From contig CAYWWY010000005.1 of the NCBI GenBank assembly GCA_964462525.1, positions 153,093 through 217,092 on the forward strand: 64,000 bases of DNA. The letters run 5' to 3'. The notes beneath the pieces are model-generated. The model was given only the letters and a program-made list of their open reading frames with translations, had not been told where the DNA came from and did no database searches. Source of the stretch: CAYWWY01 sp964462525. Lineage in GTDB: Bacteria > Thermotogota > Thermotogae > MWEM01. The translations under genes were made by a program, and so were the position numbers. This document shows, piece by piece, positions 8,416 to 17,732 of the stretch. How positions within the stretch are numbered: position 1 is the stretch's first letter; every line of letters starts with the position of its first letter.

Positions 8416-11400
8416 CTAATTGAGAAACTTGAACTTGACCAACCAGTAGTCCGCGCTTCCGAAGTTGGTGGGCACATCTCCATCCGAAGAATAGGAGTAC
8501 CCCCCGACAATGAACCCAAGATCATCGGTTTGCTGAATCGAATAAGCGAAATCATATCCGCTTCCACCGATGGCTCGTTCCCATTCCAAAAAACCCTCCG
8601 AGTCAAGTTTCAAAATCCAATAGCTATGCTTGCCGGGATTGCTCGATACATCGCCATCTTGAGAATTGGAAACCCCAGCGACGATAAACCCAAGATCATG
8701 CGTTTCCTGAATGGACAGAGCAATATCTCGATCACTGCCGCCATAGGATCGCTCCCATTCCAGTCTTCCACTGGGATCAAGTTTTACGATCCAGTAATCA
8801 GCGCTCCCACGATTCTTCGAGACATCGAAATCATCTGAATAGCTGTATCCCGCTGCAACAAATCCTCCATCGTTGGTTTGTTGGATGGAAAAGGCCCGAT
8901 CATCGCTGCTTCCCCCCAAAGCGCGTTCCCACTCGATTGCGCCGCGTTCGTCCAACTTGATGATCCAAAAGTCCGCATCTCCTCGATTGGCGGAAATATG
9001 TCCATCCGATGAAGTGGTATACCCAGCGACGATGTACCCTCCATCTTTTGTCGGGCGAACAGAATATGCGGCTTCGTCTCCGGTTCCTCCGTAGGTCCTT
9101 TGCCATTCAATCACGCCAGACCCATTCAGTTTAACAACCCAAAAATCAACGCCCCCCTGGTGTTGGGTGATATCATGATCGCGGGATTCCGTATCTCCGG
9201 CTACGATAAACCCGCCATCGCGCGTTTGGCGGATGGAACGGGCATGGTCATTTCGACTCCCGCCAAAGGATCGTTGCCAAACCAATTGTCCGGAGGAATC
9301 GGTGCGTACAACCCAAAAGTCGTTCCAACCCAGACTTTCTGTGACATGACCAGTGCTGGAGCTGGTATAGCCAGCAATCGCGAATCCATGATCTACCGTT
9401 TGTGTCACTGAATACGCGAAATCAAAGTATTGGCCCCCAAAGGGTTTTTGCCATTCAACCAAACCATCGGGATCCAGTTTGAGTACCCAATAACTGTACG
9501 CACCCGGATTGACAGAAAAAACGCCGTCTCGGGAGTCGCTTGTGCCCACGACTACATACCCGCCATCGGTTGTTTGCTGAACGGAAAAGGCGCTGTCGTC
9601 TCCGGATCCCCCGTAGGTTTTCGACCATTGGATTTGAAATGCATCCACAAAACGGGCCTCAAGGGAAACAGAACGGTTAATCAGGGTTGTGTAGAGAAGA
9701 TCCTCACTAATCCGAACTCCCTGTTCGTACCATCCGTCAAATGCAAACCCAGATGCCGGATTGGCTTCCAAAACCAAATATGAATCGCCTAACCGAGTCA
9801 ATCGGATGGTGTCCGACCAAGCTTCATCCTCTCGGCGGATCATCCCAGCTTTTGGGTTGGAAGAACGGGCATGGATCGAATAGATCGTCATATCGCGCGA
9901 TCGGGTGGAAAAAGACCATAAAGGGCTTTTTTCCAATAGGTTGCCGGTATAATCGAATACGCGAATCTGCCAATAGTAGTCTGATCCGGGTTGAAGATCT
10001 TCCAAAGTCAATTGATTCTCCGAGGATTGAACCATGAGGTTCAGCTGTTCAGGAGCTCTACCGACATACACTTCATACCAATGCGTGTGGTTTGAAGAAA
10101 GGATTGAGCTGCTCCAGCGCAAGATCGGGGTAAGAGAAACCTGCTCCTGCTGGTGCAATGGTGTGGGAGAGTGCACCAATTGGGGCAAATATTGAATATC
10201 AACCTTCTTTTCTTGAAGCTGCTGAAGCACATGCAGGTTTTTGCTATCTTCGGACAGATCCAGAGAATTTCTCCATAACCAAACGAGAGACAGTTCGGGT
10301 AGATCGATGAGGGGTGTCAGATCTTTTACTCCCGTTTCAAAAAAGTAGAGCCGTTTCAGATGGTTTAAGTCCCGGATTGGATTGAGGTCGGAAATGGGGT
10401 TATCCCAAACAGATAAGGATTCCAAGTTTGTTAAAGAGGCCAAAGGAGCCAGATTGACGATGGTGTTTGCGCTGATGTCCAGGTAGCGAATTTGCTCCAG
10501 ATCCTGAAGAGCTTCGAGGTCAGCGATCTGATTTCCGTGGAGTTCGACCCAATGAAGGTTTTCCAACGCTGCCAACCCGTCGAGGGATCGAATGTCGCTA
10601 CCACAAGCCATCAGATATTCCAAATCCTGCACTTCTTTCGAAAAGAGGTAGGGTAAGAAAAGGCGATTCCCGAGATGGTGGACAATCACTTCTCGCAAAC
10701 GGGGATCTTCGATCATCACCGGTTTTCCCAGATTCATGCCTTGAACCAGTTGGATTTCGTTGATCCAAGCGCGATCATCGCTTTCCCCATCTAAAACCCA
10801 ACTAAAGGTATGGGTTCCCTCAGGCAGCGCGCGGATCACTTGCTGCCAGTCCCCCGAAGACCACCGGCCATATTCGATGTCGTTCACAAAAAACCGAAGT
10901 TGGGGCGGGTTCCACAGGTCGGTTCCCGGTTGGACTTTTTTGGAGAATCGGATGGCCGTTGATGGTCCGATATCTATGGCAAATGAGAATTTTCCTGGAA
11001 CCGCTCCACCCTGAAAAGCCAGCGCGTTTGTTCCAAAATCAGTTATGTTTTCTTGAACAAAGGGTTGGGGGGTCCCTGTTGCAGTTGCGTTCTCGAAGGC
11101 AAAGGTATGGGAGTCGAAAGACTCGGTTCTCAGAATCCGTTCCTGCAGATCCAAAAGGACAGGCTGACTGAAAAAATCTCCGGCTTTAGCGACCAAAAAA
11201 AGGTATGGATGGGGGGGGGTAAGCTCCGCATTGGTTTGCTCGGCGCCAAACTGGTGTAGGAGGAGCCCCTCTTCCGGGATTTGGGCTTCTGAATGGGGCG
11301 CGGCATAGATTAGATACTCCCTGTGGATATCTTCTTCGAATGGGATAGACCATTCCACAAAATATACTCCATCAAAATGGAGGAACCTTTCGAACTCCGG

Positions 11401-12393
11401 TGGAAAAGGGGTATTGATCAGAGGTAGGGTTGCTCCATATGCCTGAAGGAGCAACTGCACATCCCATTGATCGACAATACCATCCGGTCCAAATTCCGGA
11501 TGATCGACATTTGTGGAAAAAGGCGCTTCCGGAGGAAGAATGACGTGAGATCCTTTTCGACCAATATCGGCAAGAGCCCAGTCATCCCCCGTATTTCCCA
11601 ATCGTTGAAGTAGAAACAACAGATCCCATTCGTCGATAATCCCATCCGGACCATCCTGAATCCGACCTGTTGTGCTTAGGTCTCCAATGCTTTGCAAGGT
11701 CTGAATACCGTATGGTCCTTTCCGACCATTTGTGGGATGAGCGGTCAATGATTTGGGTACTTCCCCTCTTTTTTGCAAAAGGGTTCCATCAAACGAAAAG
11801 CTCTCCAGGGCATGAATCCGGTTCTGGTCATCCAAAATGGGTGGGGTATCCAATGGATCTTCGCCCACTACCCAAAGATATACAGGGGCATCTGTTTCTT
11901 CCGGTGTGCCATCCAGGAGCATGAGTCCCGAATTCGATCGGATGGGCTTATTGAGAATCAGATAAGCATAGAAAACCGCATCATCGGCATCCAGGTAGGA
12001 AGAAACGGTTCCATTGTGATCAAGGCGCTGAATGATCGATATGCTCCCTGGCTGCAACCAGGAGTCCAGAATTACTTGTATGGGCGTATCGCCGGGTGGT
12101 CCATCGAGTATGGATTGCGAATATAGAACACCGTCTTCGACATAAAGATGGTATTCTCCCACAGGAAGCTCTGTTGTCCAATAGCCAGATTCATCGGTGA
12201 AGATTTCCGCTAAAGGGTTGCCAGAACTGTCTTTGATTGTCCCAGAGGCATACGGGACCGAAAGACCGTATCGATCCATCACAGAAAATACCCACTCATG
12301 CGAGCGGGTATTATGCCAAAAGATAAAGAAAGAAATGAATACTGATGCGATGGCAACGATAATAAACAGTAGCACGAGCAATGACTTACGCAT
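8416..12393 (-). CDS. Giant secreted protein: Cna/CarboxypepD-like, dockerin-like, LRR, FN3, bacterial repeat, seven-repeat propeller
   Basis: 1325 residues with an N-terminal membrane segment (about 5-28). Domains in order: a carboxypeptidase-regulatory-like fold (about 40-115); two calcium-loop segments of dockerin type, DGPDGIIDEWDL and FGPDGIVDQWDV (about 228-312); internalin-like LRRs (about 590-740, e.g. LEQIRYLDISANTIVNLAPL); an FN3-like domain; a one-copy InlB/Flg_new-type repeat (FAFDGWYEQGVRI); and seven propeller repeats (about 919-1323). It is a cell-surface or exported adhesin-like protein, with ligand unknown. It is flanked by gaps and looks monocistronic, with a GGGGGGTGG ribosome site. 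Confidence 0.85.
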   Translation of the reverse strand: MRKSLLVLLFIIVAIASVFISFFIFWHNTRSHEWVFSVMDRYGLSVPYASGTIKDSSGNPLAEIFTDESGYWTTELPVGEYHLYVEDGVLYSQSILDGPPGDTPIQVILDSWLQPGSISIIQRLDHNGTVSSYLDADDAVFYAYLILNKPIRSNSGLMLLDGTPEETDAPVYLWVVGEDPLDTPPILDDQNRIHALESFSFDGTLLQKRGEVPKSLTAHPTNGRKGPYGIQTLQSIGDLSTTGRIQDGPDGIIDEWDLLFLLQRLGNTGDDWALADIGRKGSHVILPPEAPFSTNVDHPEFGPDGIVDQWDVQLLLQAYGATLPLINTPFPPEFERFLHFDGVYFVEWSIPFEEDIHREYLIYAAPHSEAQIPEEGLLLHQFGAEQTNAELTPPHPYLFLVAKAGDFFSQPVLLDLQERILRTESFDSHTFAFENATATGTPQPFVQENITDFGTNALAFQGGAVPGKFSFAIDIGPSTAIRFSKKVQPGTDLWNPPQLRFFVNDIEYGRWSSGDWQQVIRALPEGTHTFSWVLDGESDDRAWINEIQLVQGMNLGKPVMIEDPRLREVIVHHLGNRLFLPYLFSKEVQDLEYLMACGSDIRSLDGLAALENLHWVELHGNQIADLEALQDLEQIRYLDISANTIVNLAPLASLTNLESLSVWDNPISDLNPIRDLNHLKRLYFFETGVKDLTPLIDLPELSLVWLWRNSLDLSEDSKNLHVLQQLQEKKVDIQYLPQLVHSPTPLHQQEQVSLTPILRWSSSILSSNHTHWYEVYVGRAPEQLNLMVQSSENQLTLEDLQPGSDYYWQIRVFDYTGNLLEKSPLWSFSTRSRDMTIYSIHARSSNPKAGMIRREDEAWSDTIRLTRLGDSYLVLEANPASGFAFDGWYEQGVRISEDLLYTTLINRSVSLEARFVDAFQIQWSKTYGGSGDDSAFSVQQTTDGGYVVVGTSDSRDGVFSVNPGAYSYWVLKLDPDGLVEWQKPFGGQYFDFAYSVTQTVDHGFAIAGYTSSSTGHVTESLGWNDFWVVRTDSSGQLVWQRSFGGSRNDHARSIRQTRDGGFIVAGDTESRDHDITQHQGGVDFWVVKLNGSGVIEWQRTYGGTGDEAAYSVRPTKDGGYIVAGYTTSSDGHISANRGDADFWIIKLDERGAIEWERALGGSSDDRAFSIQQTNDGGFVAAGYSYSDDFDVSKNRGSADYWIVKLDPSGRLEWERSYGGSDRDIALSIQETHDLGFIVAGVSNSQDGDVSSNPGKHSYWILKLDSEGFLEWERAIGGSGYDFAYSIQQTDDLGFIVGGYSYSSDGDVPTNFGSADYWLVKFKFLN
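8420..9636 (-). repeat. Seven tandem ~58-residue propeller repeats inside the giant secreted gene
   Basis: Each unit has the pattern [IL]EWxRxxGG-x5-D-x3-S-[IV]-x2-T-x-DGG[FY]-[IV]-[IV]-AGY, then D[FY]WxxKLDxxG. I count seven, beginning with KTYGGSGDD and ending with RAIGGSGYD, which matches one blade per unit in a seven-bladed propeller. The DNA copies have diverged, so this is an old protein-level repeat. Protein 55413-56789 carries related units. Confidence 0.85.
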
Positions 12394-12778
12394 GTGCCAC
12401 CCCCCAAACGTGGATCGAAATAAAACCCCCGAATAGTTCCTGCTATATTATAGCATGGTTTTTTCAAAAAAGGTATATATATTCAATCATAGCTAATTTC
12501 CATAATACTATGTAATTTTATCTGGCGTGAAACAGCTCGTTATTTCGCATATTTGCGAATCATTTGATGAAAAGAAGAGTTGATTCAATAGAACCCAGGA
12601 TCAGGGTTTGTTTTCCCCAAAGGGATAAGAAAAAGGAACATTCGAACAAAAAAAATCCGCAAACCAATCTTCTGTTTACGGATTTTCCTTTTGCTATTCC
12701 ATTGGGTCACGAGGGTATTGAATGGGATCCTATTTGAAAAGATCGTCGAGTATGGACATAAGAAATGGTTTTTTGGAA
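12394..12778. other. Intergenic region with promoter, palindrome and terminator
   Basis: This 385-base gap holds a minus-strand TATAAT (12447-12452, in ATGCTATAATA) for the giant secreted gene, a perfect palindrome at 12544-12559 with arms TTCGCA/TGCGAA and a TATT centre, and the terminator of the etf-glcD operon near its right end. A 14-base word, TTGATTCAATAGAA (12580-12593), recurs in the promoter at 25738. No coding sequence was seen. Confidence 0.6.
12653..12685 (-). terminator. Rho-independent terminator after the etfB-etfA-glcD operon
   Basis: A 12-base stem AAATCCGYAAAC / GTTTRCGGATTT with one mismatch and a nine-base loop. On the minus strand it is followed by eight T residues (12645-12652 read in reverse). 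It lies about 95 bases downstream of the last operon gene. Confidence 0.8.
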
Positions 12779-13369
12779 CTAAAAGTCCGTTACTTCACCA
12801 CCCGCAATCGTTCGGGTCGTTTTGGTATTGATGTCCACAGTCTTACCGGGTTCGATGGTCCCACTGTCTGTATATCCTCTGGTTTCCCAATATCCCGGTT
12901 TATAATGATCCAGAATTTCGATTGTTTTCAGCCATTTGCAGCTTTTATACCCCCACAGATTGGGTACAACCATCCGCAGCGGAGCCCCATACTCTTCTTC
13001 CAACGGTTCTCCGCCTACGCCCCAGACCAACATGGACGTCGAACGATCGAGATCGTCGAAAGACACGCAGGTGGTATATACTTCCGCGCTGTGAAACAGC
13101 GCATGTGTCGCATGGGATGCAACTTTGATCTGAGGCAGAAAATCCCGCCACAAAATCCCATCCCAATCCACGCGAACCGACCATCCGCTGACTGAGGTCA
13201 GCCTTGAGCTGGCTGTTGATGAGCGGAACTCCTTCTTCAGTTGAGAAAGCGAAAAACCCAAAGGGCGATTGACACAACCCCGAACTTCAAGCCGAAAAGT
13301 CTCCAAAGGGATTCTTTGAATCCCTTCCGCCGCGAACACTGGGGCCCGTAGACGAGCCAATTCTGTCAA
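12779..13369 (-). CDS. Sulfite-oxidase-fold molybdopterin-binding protein with Ser in place of the Mo-ligand Cys
   Basis: 196 residues of the oxidoreductase molybdopterin-binding family (SUOX/MsrP fold). Family landmarks are VRGCVNRPLGFSLSQL, VSGWSVRVDWDGILW, the GxPLxxxYGAPLR-type block (GGEPLEEEYGAPLRMVVP) and YKSCKWLKTIEI. In family members the residue before V-x-x-W-S is the cysteine that binds molybdenum; here it is Ser59 (codon TCA). No signal peptide or Tat motif is seen. It overlaps glcD by four bases (ATGA), so it is the last gene of the etf operon. It may use an altered cofactor environment or act as a structural subunit. The fold is firm, activity uncertain. Confidence 0.85.
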   Translation of the reverse strand: MTELARLRAPVFAAEGIQRIPLETFRLEVRGCVNRPLGFSLSQLKKEFRSSTASSRLTSVSGWSVRVDWDGILWRDFLPQIKVASHATHALFHSAEVYTTCVSFDDLDRSTSMLVWGVGGEPLEEEYGAPLRMVVPNLWGYKSCKWLKTIEILDHYKPGYWETRGYTDSGTIEPGKTVDINTKTTRTIAGGEVTDF

Positions 13370-14799
13370 ACCGATCCCTCCGCTTCCTTGTCGACAATCT
13401 TCCCGGGATTTAGGATCCAGTTCGGATCAAATGCCTTTTTCACATTTCGGATTAATCGAATTTGCACAGGATCCAAGGCCATTGACAAATATGGTTTCCG
13501 TTTCATCCCAATTCCGTGCTCGCCTGAAAGGGTTCCGCCCAGATCGATCGCACATTGATACAGCTCATGTAACGCTTCTTTGATTTGTGTTTCCCAACGA
13601 GGAGAATCGGTTTCCGCGTTCAAGAAGGTAACATGCATATTCCCGTCGCCTGCATGACCAAAGTTGATGGTTGGCAGGCTATATTTGCGCGAGATCTCAT
13701 CGACTCGATCCATAAGCGCAGGGATTTTGCTGGTCGGAACGACCACATCTTCCATACAGTAATGGGGATAAAATGCGGAAATCGCCTCGGCAATGGCTTT
13801 TCGCGCTTTCCAAATCTTCAACCGAGTATTACGGTTATCTGCGATAAAAACCTCCAACGCCCCATGATCCATACACAGTTTGCCCAGTCGTTCATAATCG
13901 TCAGCCAGGGTCTCTTTATCGCTTCCCTCGAGCTCGATGACCAAATGGGCTCCAGCGGAATCGAAGGGGAGTTTGGTATTGAGAAAGCGCTGAGTCAGCT
14001 GCAATGAAGCGTTATCCATAAATTCAATGGATACGGGCATCAGTTTAGCTTCCATGATCATCTTGGGAACAAAGGCGATGGCTTCTCGTACAGTAGAAAA
14101 TGGCACCAGTAGATCGACGATGTGTTTGGGAAGAGGCAAAAGCCTGAGGATGATCTTGGTAATAATCCCCAAAACCCCTTCAGAACCTACCATTAAATGC
14201 ACGAAATCAAAACCGGTTACATCTTTGACATGCTTTCCACCGAACGTAGTGATCGATCCGTCGGCAAGGACCACTTCCAAACCCATGACATGCGCTCCTG
14301 TGGATCCATATTTGATTACCTTGTTGCCTCCCGCGTTTTCAGCCACATTTCCCCCAATGAACGATGCATCGCTGGAACAAGGATCCCCTCCATACAAAAG
14401 CCCATGAGCGGCAGCTGCCTTTTGAATCTCGTCGGTAACAACCCCCGGTTCTACTGTAATGGTAAGGTTTTCCAAATCCAGTTCTAGAATTTGGTTCATT
14501 TTTTCCATCGCAATAACGATTCCGCCAAAAAGCGGAACTGCGCCTCCAGAAAGACCGGTGCCTGCGCCTCTTGCTGTAACGGGAATCCTTTGGGCATTGG
14601 CCAATCGCAAGGTGTGGGAAACGTGTTCTGTATGCTCGGGAAAAACAACAACATCGGGAAGGCGAAGAATCTCAAGGTCCCCTTCTTCATCTTTGCTGTA
14701 GGTAAGGCGTTTTTCCTCGTCGGTAGAGACATTATGGGGACCAAGGATTTCTTGAAGCTGGTGGAGCGTCTGCTCGTCCACTTGTCGGTATGAGTTCAT
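13366..14799 (-). CDS. glcD: FAD-linked 2-hydroxyacid dehydrogenase (GlcD / D-lactate dehydrogenase family)
   Basis: 477 residues, full length. FAD_binding_4 is shown by VTARGAGTGLSGGAVP and by GGNVAENAGG. The C-terminal FAD-oxidase domain ends with NFGHAGDGNMHV, LSGEHGIGMKRKPYL and DPNWILNPGKI. The family oxidises glycolate or lactate to the 2-oxoacid. It overlaps etfA by four bases, and etfB precedes, so electrons from the 2-hydroxyacid most likely pass to the EtfAB dimer. In Acetobacterium woodii an Etf-lactate dehydrogenase complex (LctBCD) uses electron confurcation; the gene order here agrees, but no ferredoxin domain is fused to EtfA. Confidence 0.93.
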   Translation of the reverse strand: MNSYRQVDEQTLHQLQEILGPHNVSTDEEKRLTYSKDEEGDLEILRLPDVVVFPEHTEHVSHTLRLANAQRIPVTARGAGTGLSGGAVPLFGGIVIAMEKMNQILELDLENLTITVEPGVVTDEIQKAAAAHGLLYGGDPCSSDASFIGGNVAENAGGNKVIKYGSTGAHVMGLEVVLADGSITTFGGKHVKDVTGFDFVHLMVGSEGVLGIITKIILRLLPLPKHIVDLLVPFSTVREAIAFVPKMIMEAKLMPVSIEFMDNASLQLTQRFLNTKLPFDSAGAHLVIELEGSDKETLADDYERLGKLCMDHGALEVFIADNRNTRLKIWKARKAIAEAISAFYPHYCMEDVVVPTSKIPALMDRVDEISRKYSLPTINFGHAGDGNMHVTFLNAETDSPRWETQIKEALHELYQCAIDLGGTLSGEHGIGMKRKPYLSMALDPVQIRLIRNVKKAFDPNWILNPGKIVDKEAEGSV

Positions 14800-15824
14800 A
14801 GGCGTTCCTCCTTCTCGGCCTCCAAAGCTTGGATCAGTTTTGGCACAATATCAAAGAGATCTCCGCAAAGACCAACATCAGCGACACGAAAGATAGGTGC
14901 TTCTGGGTCCTTGTTGATGGCGATGATGAATTCTGATGTTTGCATCCCTGCGAGGTGTTGAACAGTCCCCGAAATCCCGATGGCAAAGTACGCCCTTGGC
15001 GCTACGACTTTTCCGCTGAGCCCAACTTGGTGCGGATAAGCGATCCATTTTGCTTCTACGGTAGGCCGACTGGCTCCAACGGCTCCGCCAAGTAATCCCG
15101 CCAACCGATTGAGCATTTCGAATGAGTCAGGCCTCTTCAGTCCTTTTCCGCCCGCTACAACGAGTTCGGAGTCTTGAATGTTGGCCTGCTCGCCTTCCAA
15201 CTTCCGTACTCCTTTCATCACCAATCGGGAGCAAAACAGAGATTCCGGGAGCGTAAGGGATTCTGATCGGAATGAGTGAGTTGGATGATGAAGGGCAGGG
15301 AAGGTTTTCGGCCGGACCGTTGCCATCTGCGGAAGGTGGTTCGGCGTTTTGATGGTGGCAATGATGTTGCCTCCAATCGCGGGGCGGGTTTGCAAAAGCA
15401 GACCGGTGTCCGGGTCTATATCCAAACCCGTGCAATCCGCAGTCAGGCCGGTGTGGATCTTTGCAGCCACAGCCGGAAGGTACGTTCTTCCGGCTGTTGT
15501 GGCCGGCGCGAGGACGATCTCGGGTTTATACCGGCGGATGATCTCAACCAACACGCTGGTGTACACTTCCGGATCAAACTGGGCGAAAGAAGGGTTAGAG
15601 ACCAGCGCTAAATAATTGGCCCCGTATGTGGCCATAATGGACGGATCTTCGTCGAAGCGATCGGATAAAAAGACAACCATCACGGAAGCGTCTTTCTTTT
15701 GGGCCAATTCATAGGCTTTCGAAGTCAATTCCATACTAACGGAATGAATCCTTCCATCACGAATCTCTCCGATGACCATGATGACCTGTGATTGATTCCG
15801 AGGAGTCATCCCATCACCGCCCAA
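14796..15824 (-). CDS. etfA: Electron transfer flavoprotein alpha subunit
   Basis: 342 residues. The N-terminal adenine-nucleotide-alpha-hydrolase-like domain precedes the FAD-binding C-terminus, recognised by the GISGTVQHLAGMQTSEFII and INKDPEAPIFRVADVGL signature. It accepts electrons from partner dehydrogenases together with EtfB. The first ATG (15824) overlaps etfB by 11 bases; an ATG five codons later (15809) is also possible. Unlike LctC of acetogens it has no N-terminal ferredoxin-like segment. Confidence 0.95.
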   Translation of the reverse strand: MGGDGMTPRNQSQVIMVIGEIRDGRIHSVSMELTSKAYELAQKKDASVMVVFLSDRFDEDPSIMATYGANYLALVSNPSFAQFDPEVYTSVLVEIIRRYKPEIVLAPATTAGRTYLPAVAAKIHTGLTADCTGLDIDPDTGLLLQTRPAIGGNIIATIKTPNHLPQMATVRPKTFPALHHPTHSFRSESLTLPESLFCSRLVMKGVRKLEGEQANIQDSELVVAGGKGLKRPDSFEMLNRLAGLLGGAVGASRPTVEAKWIAYPHQVGLSGKVVAPRAYFAIGISGTVQHLAGMQTSEFIIAINKDPEAPIFRVADVGLCGDLFDIVPKLIQALEAEKEERL

Positions 15825-16626
15825 ATGGCAAAAGTGCCATCTCTTTCAATCGTCGGACAATTGCTTGAATGCCCTGGTCGATCTCTTTGCCAGTATACTT
15901 TACAACCGAACGGGTAATCTTGGGATAGGAAATTGAGACCACACGAGTAGGAGACCCTTGCAAACCGATCTTGGAAGGATCCAAATTCATCGATTCGGCA
16001 TTCCATCCTTTGATTTCTGTCCGACGCGCTTTGATCTTGCCCGATAAGGTAGGCATCCCCGGATCGTTCAAATCGCCTAAAACCGTCAATAGACAAGGAA
16101 AGGGGATATACTGCATCTCATATCCTTCTTCCACGGTTCGCTCCACCTCAACTCCCTCAGAATCGACTTCGATTCGGGTGATGTATGTGGAAAAGGGAAG
16201 ATCCAACATTGCGGCCACTTCCGGTCCCACTTGACCTGTTTCTCCGTCGGTGGCTTTTTCTCCGGCCAGGATCAGATCAAAGGGCGGAAGGGTACGAATG
16301 GCTTCGGCCAGAACGTGGGCGGTTGCCCAAGTATCAGCCCCAGAAAAATGACGATCCGTGAGCAGAAGTGTTTCATCCACACCCATGGAAATGGCTTCTT
16401 TTAAGGCTTCTCGAGTAACCGGAGGCCCCATGGAAACAACAGTGATCGTTCCTCCCCGCTGTTCTCGAAGATCCAAAGCAGCTTGGATGGCATGAAGATC
16501 CAAAGGATTGATTACCGTGCCAACACCTTCTCGGACCATTGTTCCAGTTTCCGGGTTCATCTTAACTTCATCTGTGTCGGGTACCTGTTTCATCAACACA
16601 ATACAATGAAATGCTTGATTTTGCAC
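15814..16626 (-). CDS. etfB: Electron transfer flavoprotein beta subunit
   Basis: 270 residues. Start set at GTG 16626, where AAGGAGG lies eight bases upstream; a longer in-frame TTG at 16644 is inside the ribosome site region. Family signatures are CIVLMKQVPDTDEVK at the start, NPLDLHAIQAALDLRE, and DLILAGEKATDGETGQVGPEVA, which binds the nucleotide. EtfB pairs with EtfA to carry electrons from GlcD. First gene of the operon; a terminator of the preceding regulator gene ends right before its ribosome site. Confidence 0.95.
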   Translation of the reverse strand: MQNQAFHCIVLMKQVPDTDEVKMNPETGTMVREGVGTVINPLDLHAIQAALDLREQRGGTITVVSMGPPVTREALKEAISMGVDETLLLTDRHFSGADTWATAHVLAEAIRTLPPFDLILAGEKATDGETGQVGPEVAAMLDLPFSTYITRIEVDSEGVEVERTVEEGYEMQYIPFPCLLTVLGDLNDPGMPTLSGKIKARRTEIKGWNAESMNLDPSKIGLQGSPTRVVSISYPKITRSVVKYTGKEIDQGIQAIVRRLKEMALLPFGR

Positions 16627-16650
16627 GCCATGATCCTCCTTCAAAAAGGA

Positions 16651-16676
16651 ACGCCCGCCTATGATTTGGTGGGCGT
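16651..16676 (-). terminator. Rho-independent terminator of the PhoB-like regulator gene
   Basis: Stem ACGCCCACC / GGYGGGCGT read on the minus strand with an eight-base loop, followed by TCCTTTTTG. It separates the regulator from etfB, so the etf operon must have its own start or depend on read-through. Confidence 0.7.
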
Positions 16677-16697
16677 CCTGTCTGGGTATTTGGGTTG

Positions 16698-17417
16698 CTA
16701 CCGATCGCTTCCCGGGTTTTTGAACTTGTACCCCTTTCCGCGGACGGTGAAGATATATCGGGGATTGGAAGGTTCTTCCTCAATTTTGGTGCGTAATCTC
16801 CGGATGTGGACATCAACGGTGCGGGTATCCCCGTAATAATCATACCCCCACAGCGTATCCAGCAAAACATCGCGGCTGAAGACCTTTCCTTCATTCTCAG
16901 CCAAAAACCGAAGAAGCTCGAATTCTAATGGGGTCAGGTTAATCACATGATCTCGGACACGAACCTCGTACCGTTCAAGGTCAATTTCAAGCTCTTTGGC
17001 TTGGATGTGCTTGGGCCGTTCCACTTTTTGCTCCATACTTCGCTGAATCCGTCGAAAGATGGCCTTGATCCGTGCCAAAACCTCTCGAACGCTAAAGGGT
17101 TTGGTGATATAATCATCGGCTCCCAGCTCTAATCCGAGGATTTTGTCAAATTCATCGGTTTTGGCCGTCAAGAAGATAATGGGTTTGGCATAATGCTTTT
17201 CGTGGGCCCGGATCTGTCGCGTGAGTTCAAAACCATCCAAATCAGGCAACATGACATCGATGATGAACATATCCACCTCATCGTCTGTGTTCGCGATCCC
17301 GAGGGCTTCCTCGGCGTTGTACGCCTTCAAAACCTCGAAGCCGTCTTTCTTCAGGTTGTAACTTAATAGCTCAACGATGGAAGGTTCATCGTCAATCACC
17401 AAAATCTTTTTTTTCAT
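16698..17417 (-). CDS. OmpR/PhoB-family response regulator
   Basis: 239 residues. The receiver domain has the acidic pair in VIDDEPS, the acceptor Asp in FIIDVMLPDLDGFEL, and K in DYITKPFS. The winged-helix DNA-binding domain has LTPLEFELLRFLAENEGKVFSRDVLL and the trailer VRGKGYKF. No histidine kinase gene adjoins it, so its partner is elsewhere. The start has AAAGGAG upstream and a good sigma-70 promoter at 17460-17488. Confidence 0.95.
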   Translation of the reverse strand: MKKKILVIDDEPSIVELLSYNLKKDGFEVLKAYNAEEALGIANTDDEVDMFIIDVMLPDLDGFELTRQIRAHEKHYAKPIIFLTAKTDEFDKILGLELGADDYITKPFSVREVLARIKAIFRRIQRSMEQKVERPKHIQAKELEIDLERYEVRVRDHVINLTPLEFELLRFLAENEGKVFSRDVLLDTLWGYDYYGDTRTVDVHIRRLRTKIEEEPSNPRYIFTVRGKGYKFKNPGSDR

Positions 17418-17459
17418 GGCATCCCTCTCCTTTCAATCTGATCTGTTTCATCCATATTG

Positions 17460-17488
17460 ATTTTAACATATTTACAGATCATTTGCAA
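17460..17488 (-). promoter_or_regulatory. Sigma-70 promoter for the PhoB-like regulator
   Basis: On the minus strand TTGCAA (17483-17488), a 17-base spacer and TAAAAT (17460-17465), about 40 bases upstream of the start codon. Confidence 0.7.
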
Positions 17489-17673
17489 GTGTTACCTTCG
17501 GTGCCGGTTTCAATTACAGTTTACATTGGGCAGAAAGCAATTATGTGAGGAACAAAGGATTTTGGGTTTCTCTTTGAACAAACTTAATCGGATATGCGCG
17601 AGGAAAAAAATAAAAGAAAAGGGTCGATTCAAGGGTCTTTCAGAACGATGTTCGCGTAAGATCCACACGCATA

Positions 17674-17702
17674 TTGCTTTTTTGGCGGAATTGTGATAGG
17701 GT
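17674..17702 (+). promoter_or_regulatory. Promoter for the helicase gene
   Basis: TTGCTT, a 17-base spacer and TAGGGT preceded by TGTGA. Transcription would begin near 17709, after the upstream ATG at 17706. This supports the start codon at 17733. Confidence 0.5.
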
Positions 17703-17732
17703 ATCATGGGTGGAAAGAAAGGGGAATCTTGC

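Larger units (their letters stand above)
17418..17732. other. Divergent intergenic region with two promoters
   Basis: This 315-base gap separates the regulator (minus) from the helicase (plus). It holds one promoter in each direction, listed separately. I see no reading frame worth calling in it. Confidence 0.6.

Noticed and set aside
8420..9636. CRISPR array or minisatellite, suggested by the ~175-base periodicity
   Set aside because: The units are diverged codons of propeller blades in one open frame, not identical repeats with spacers.
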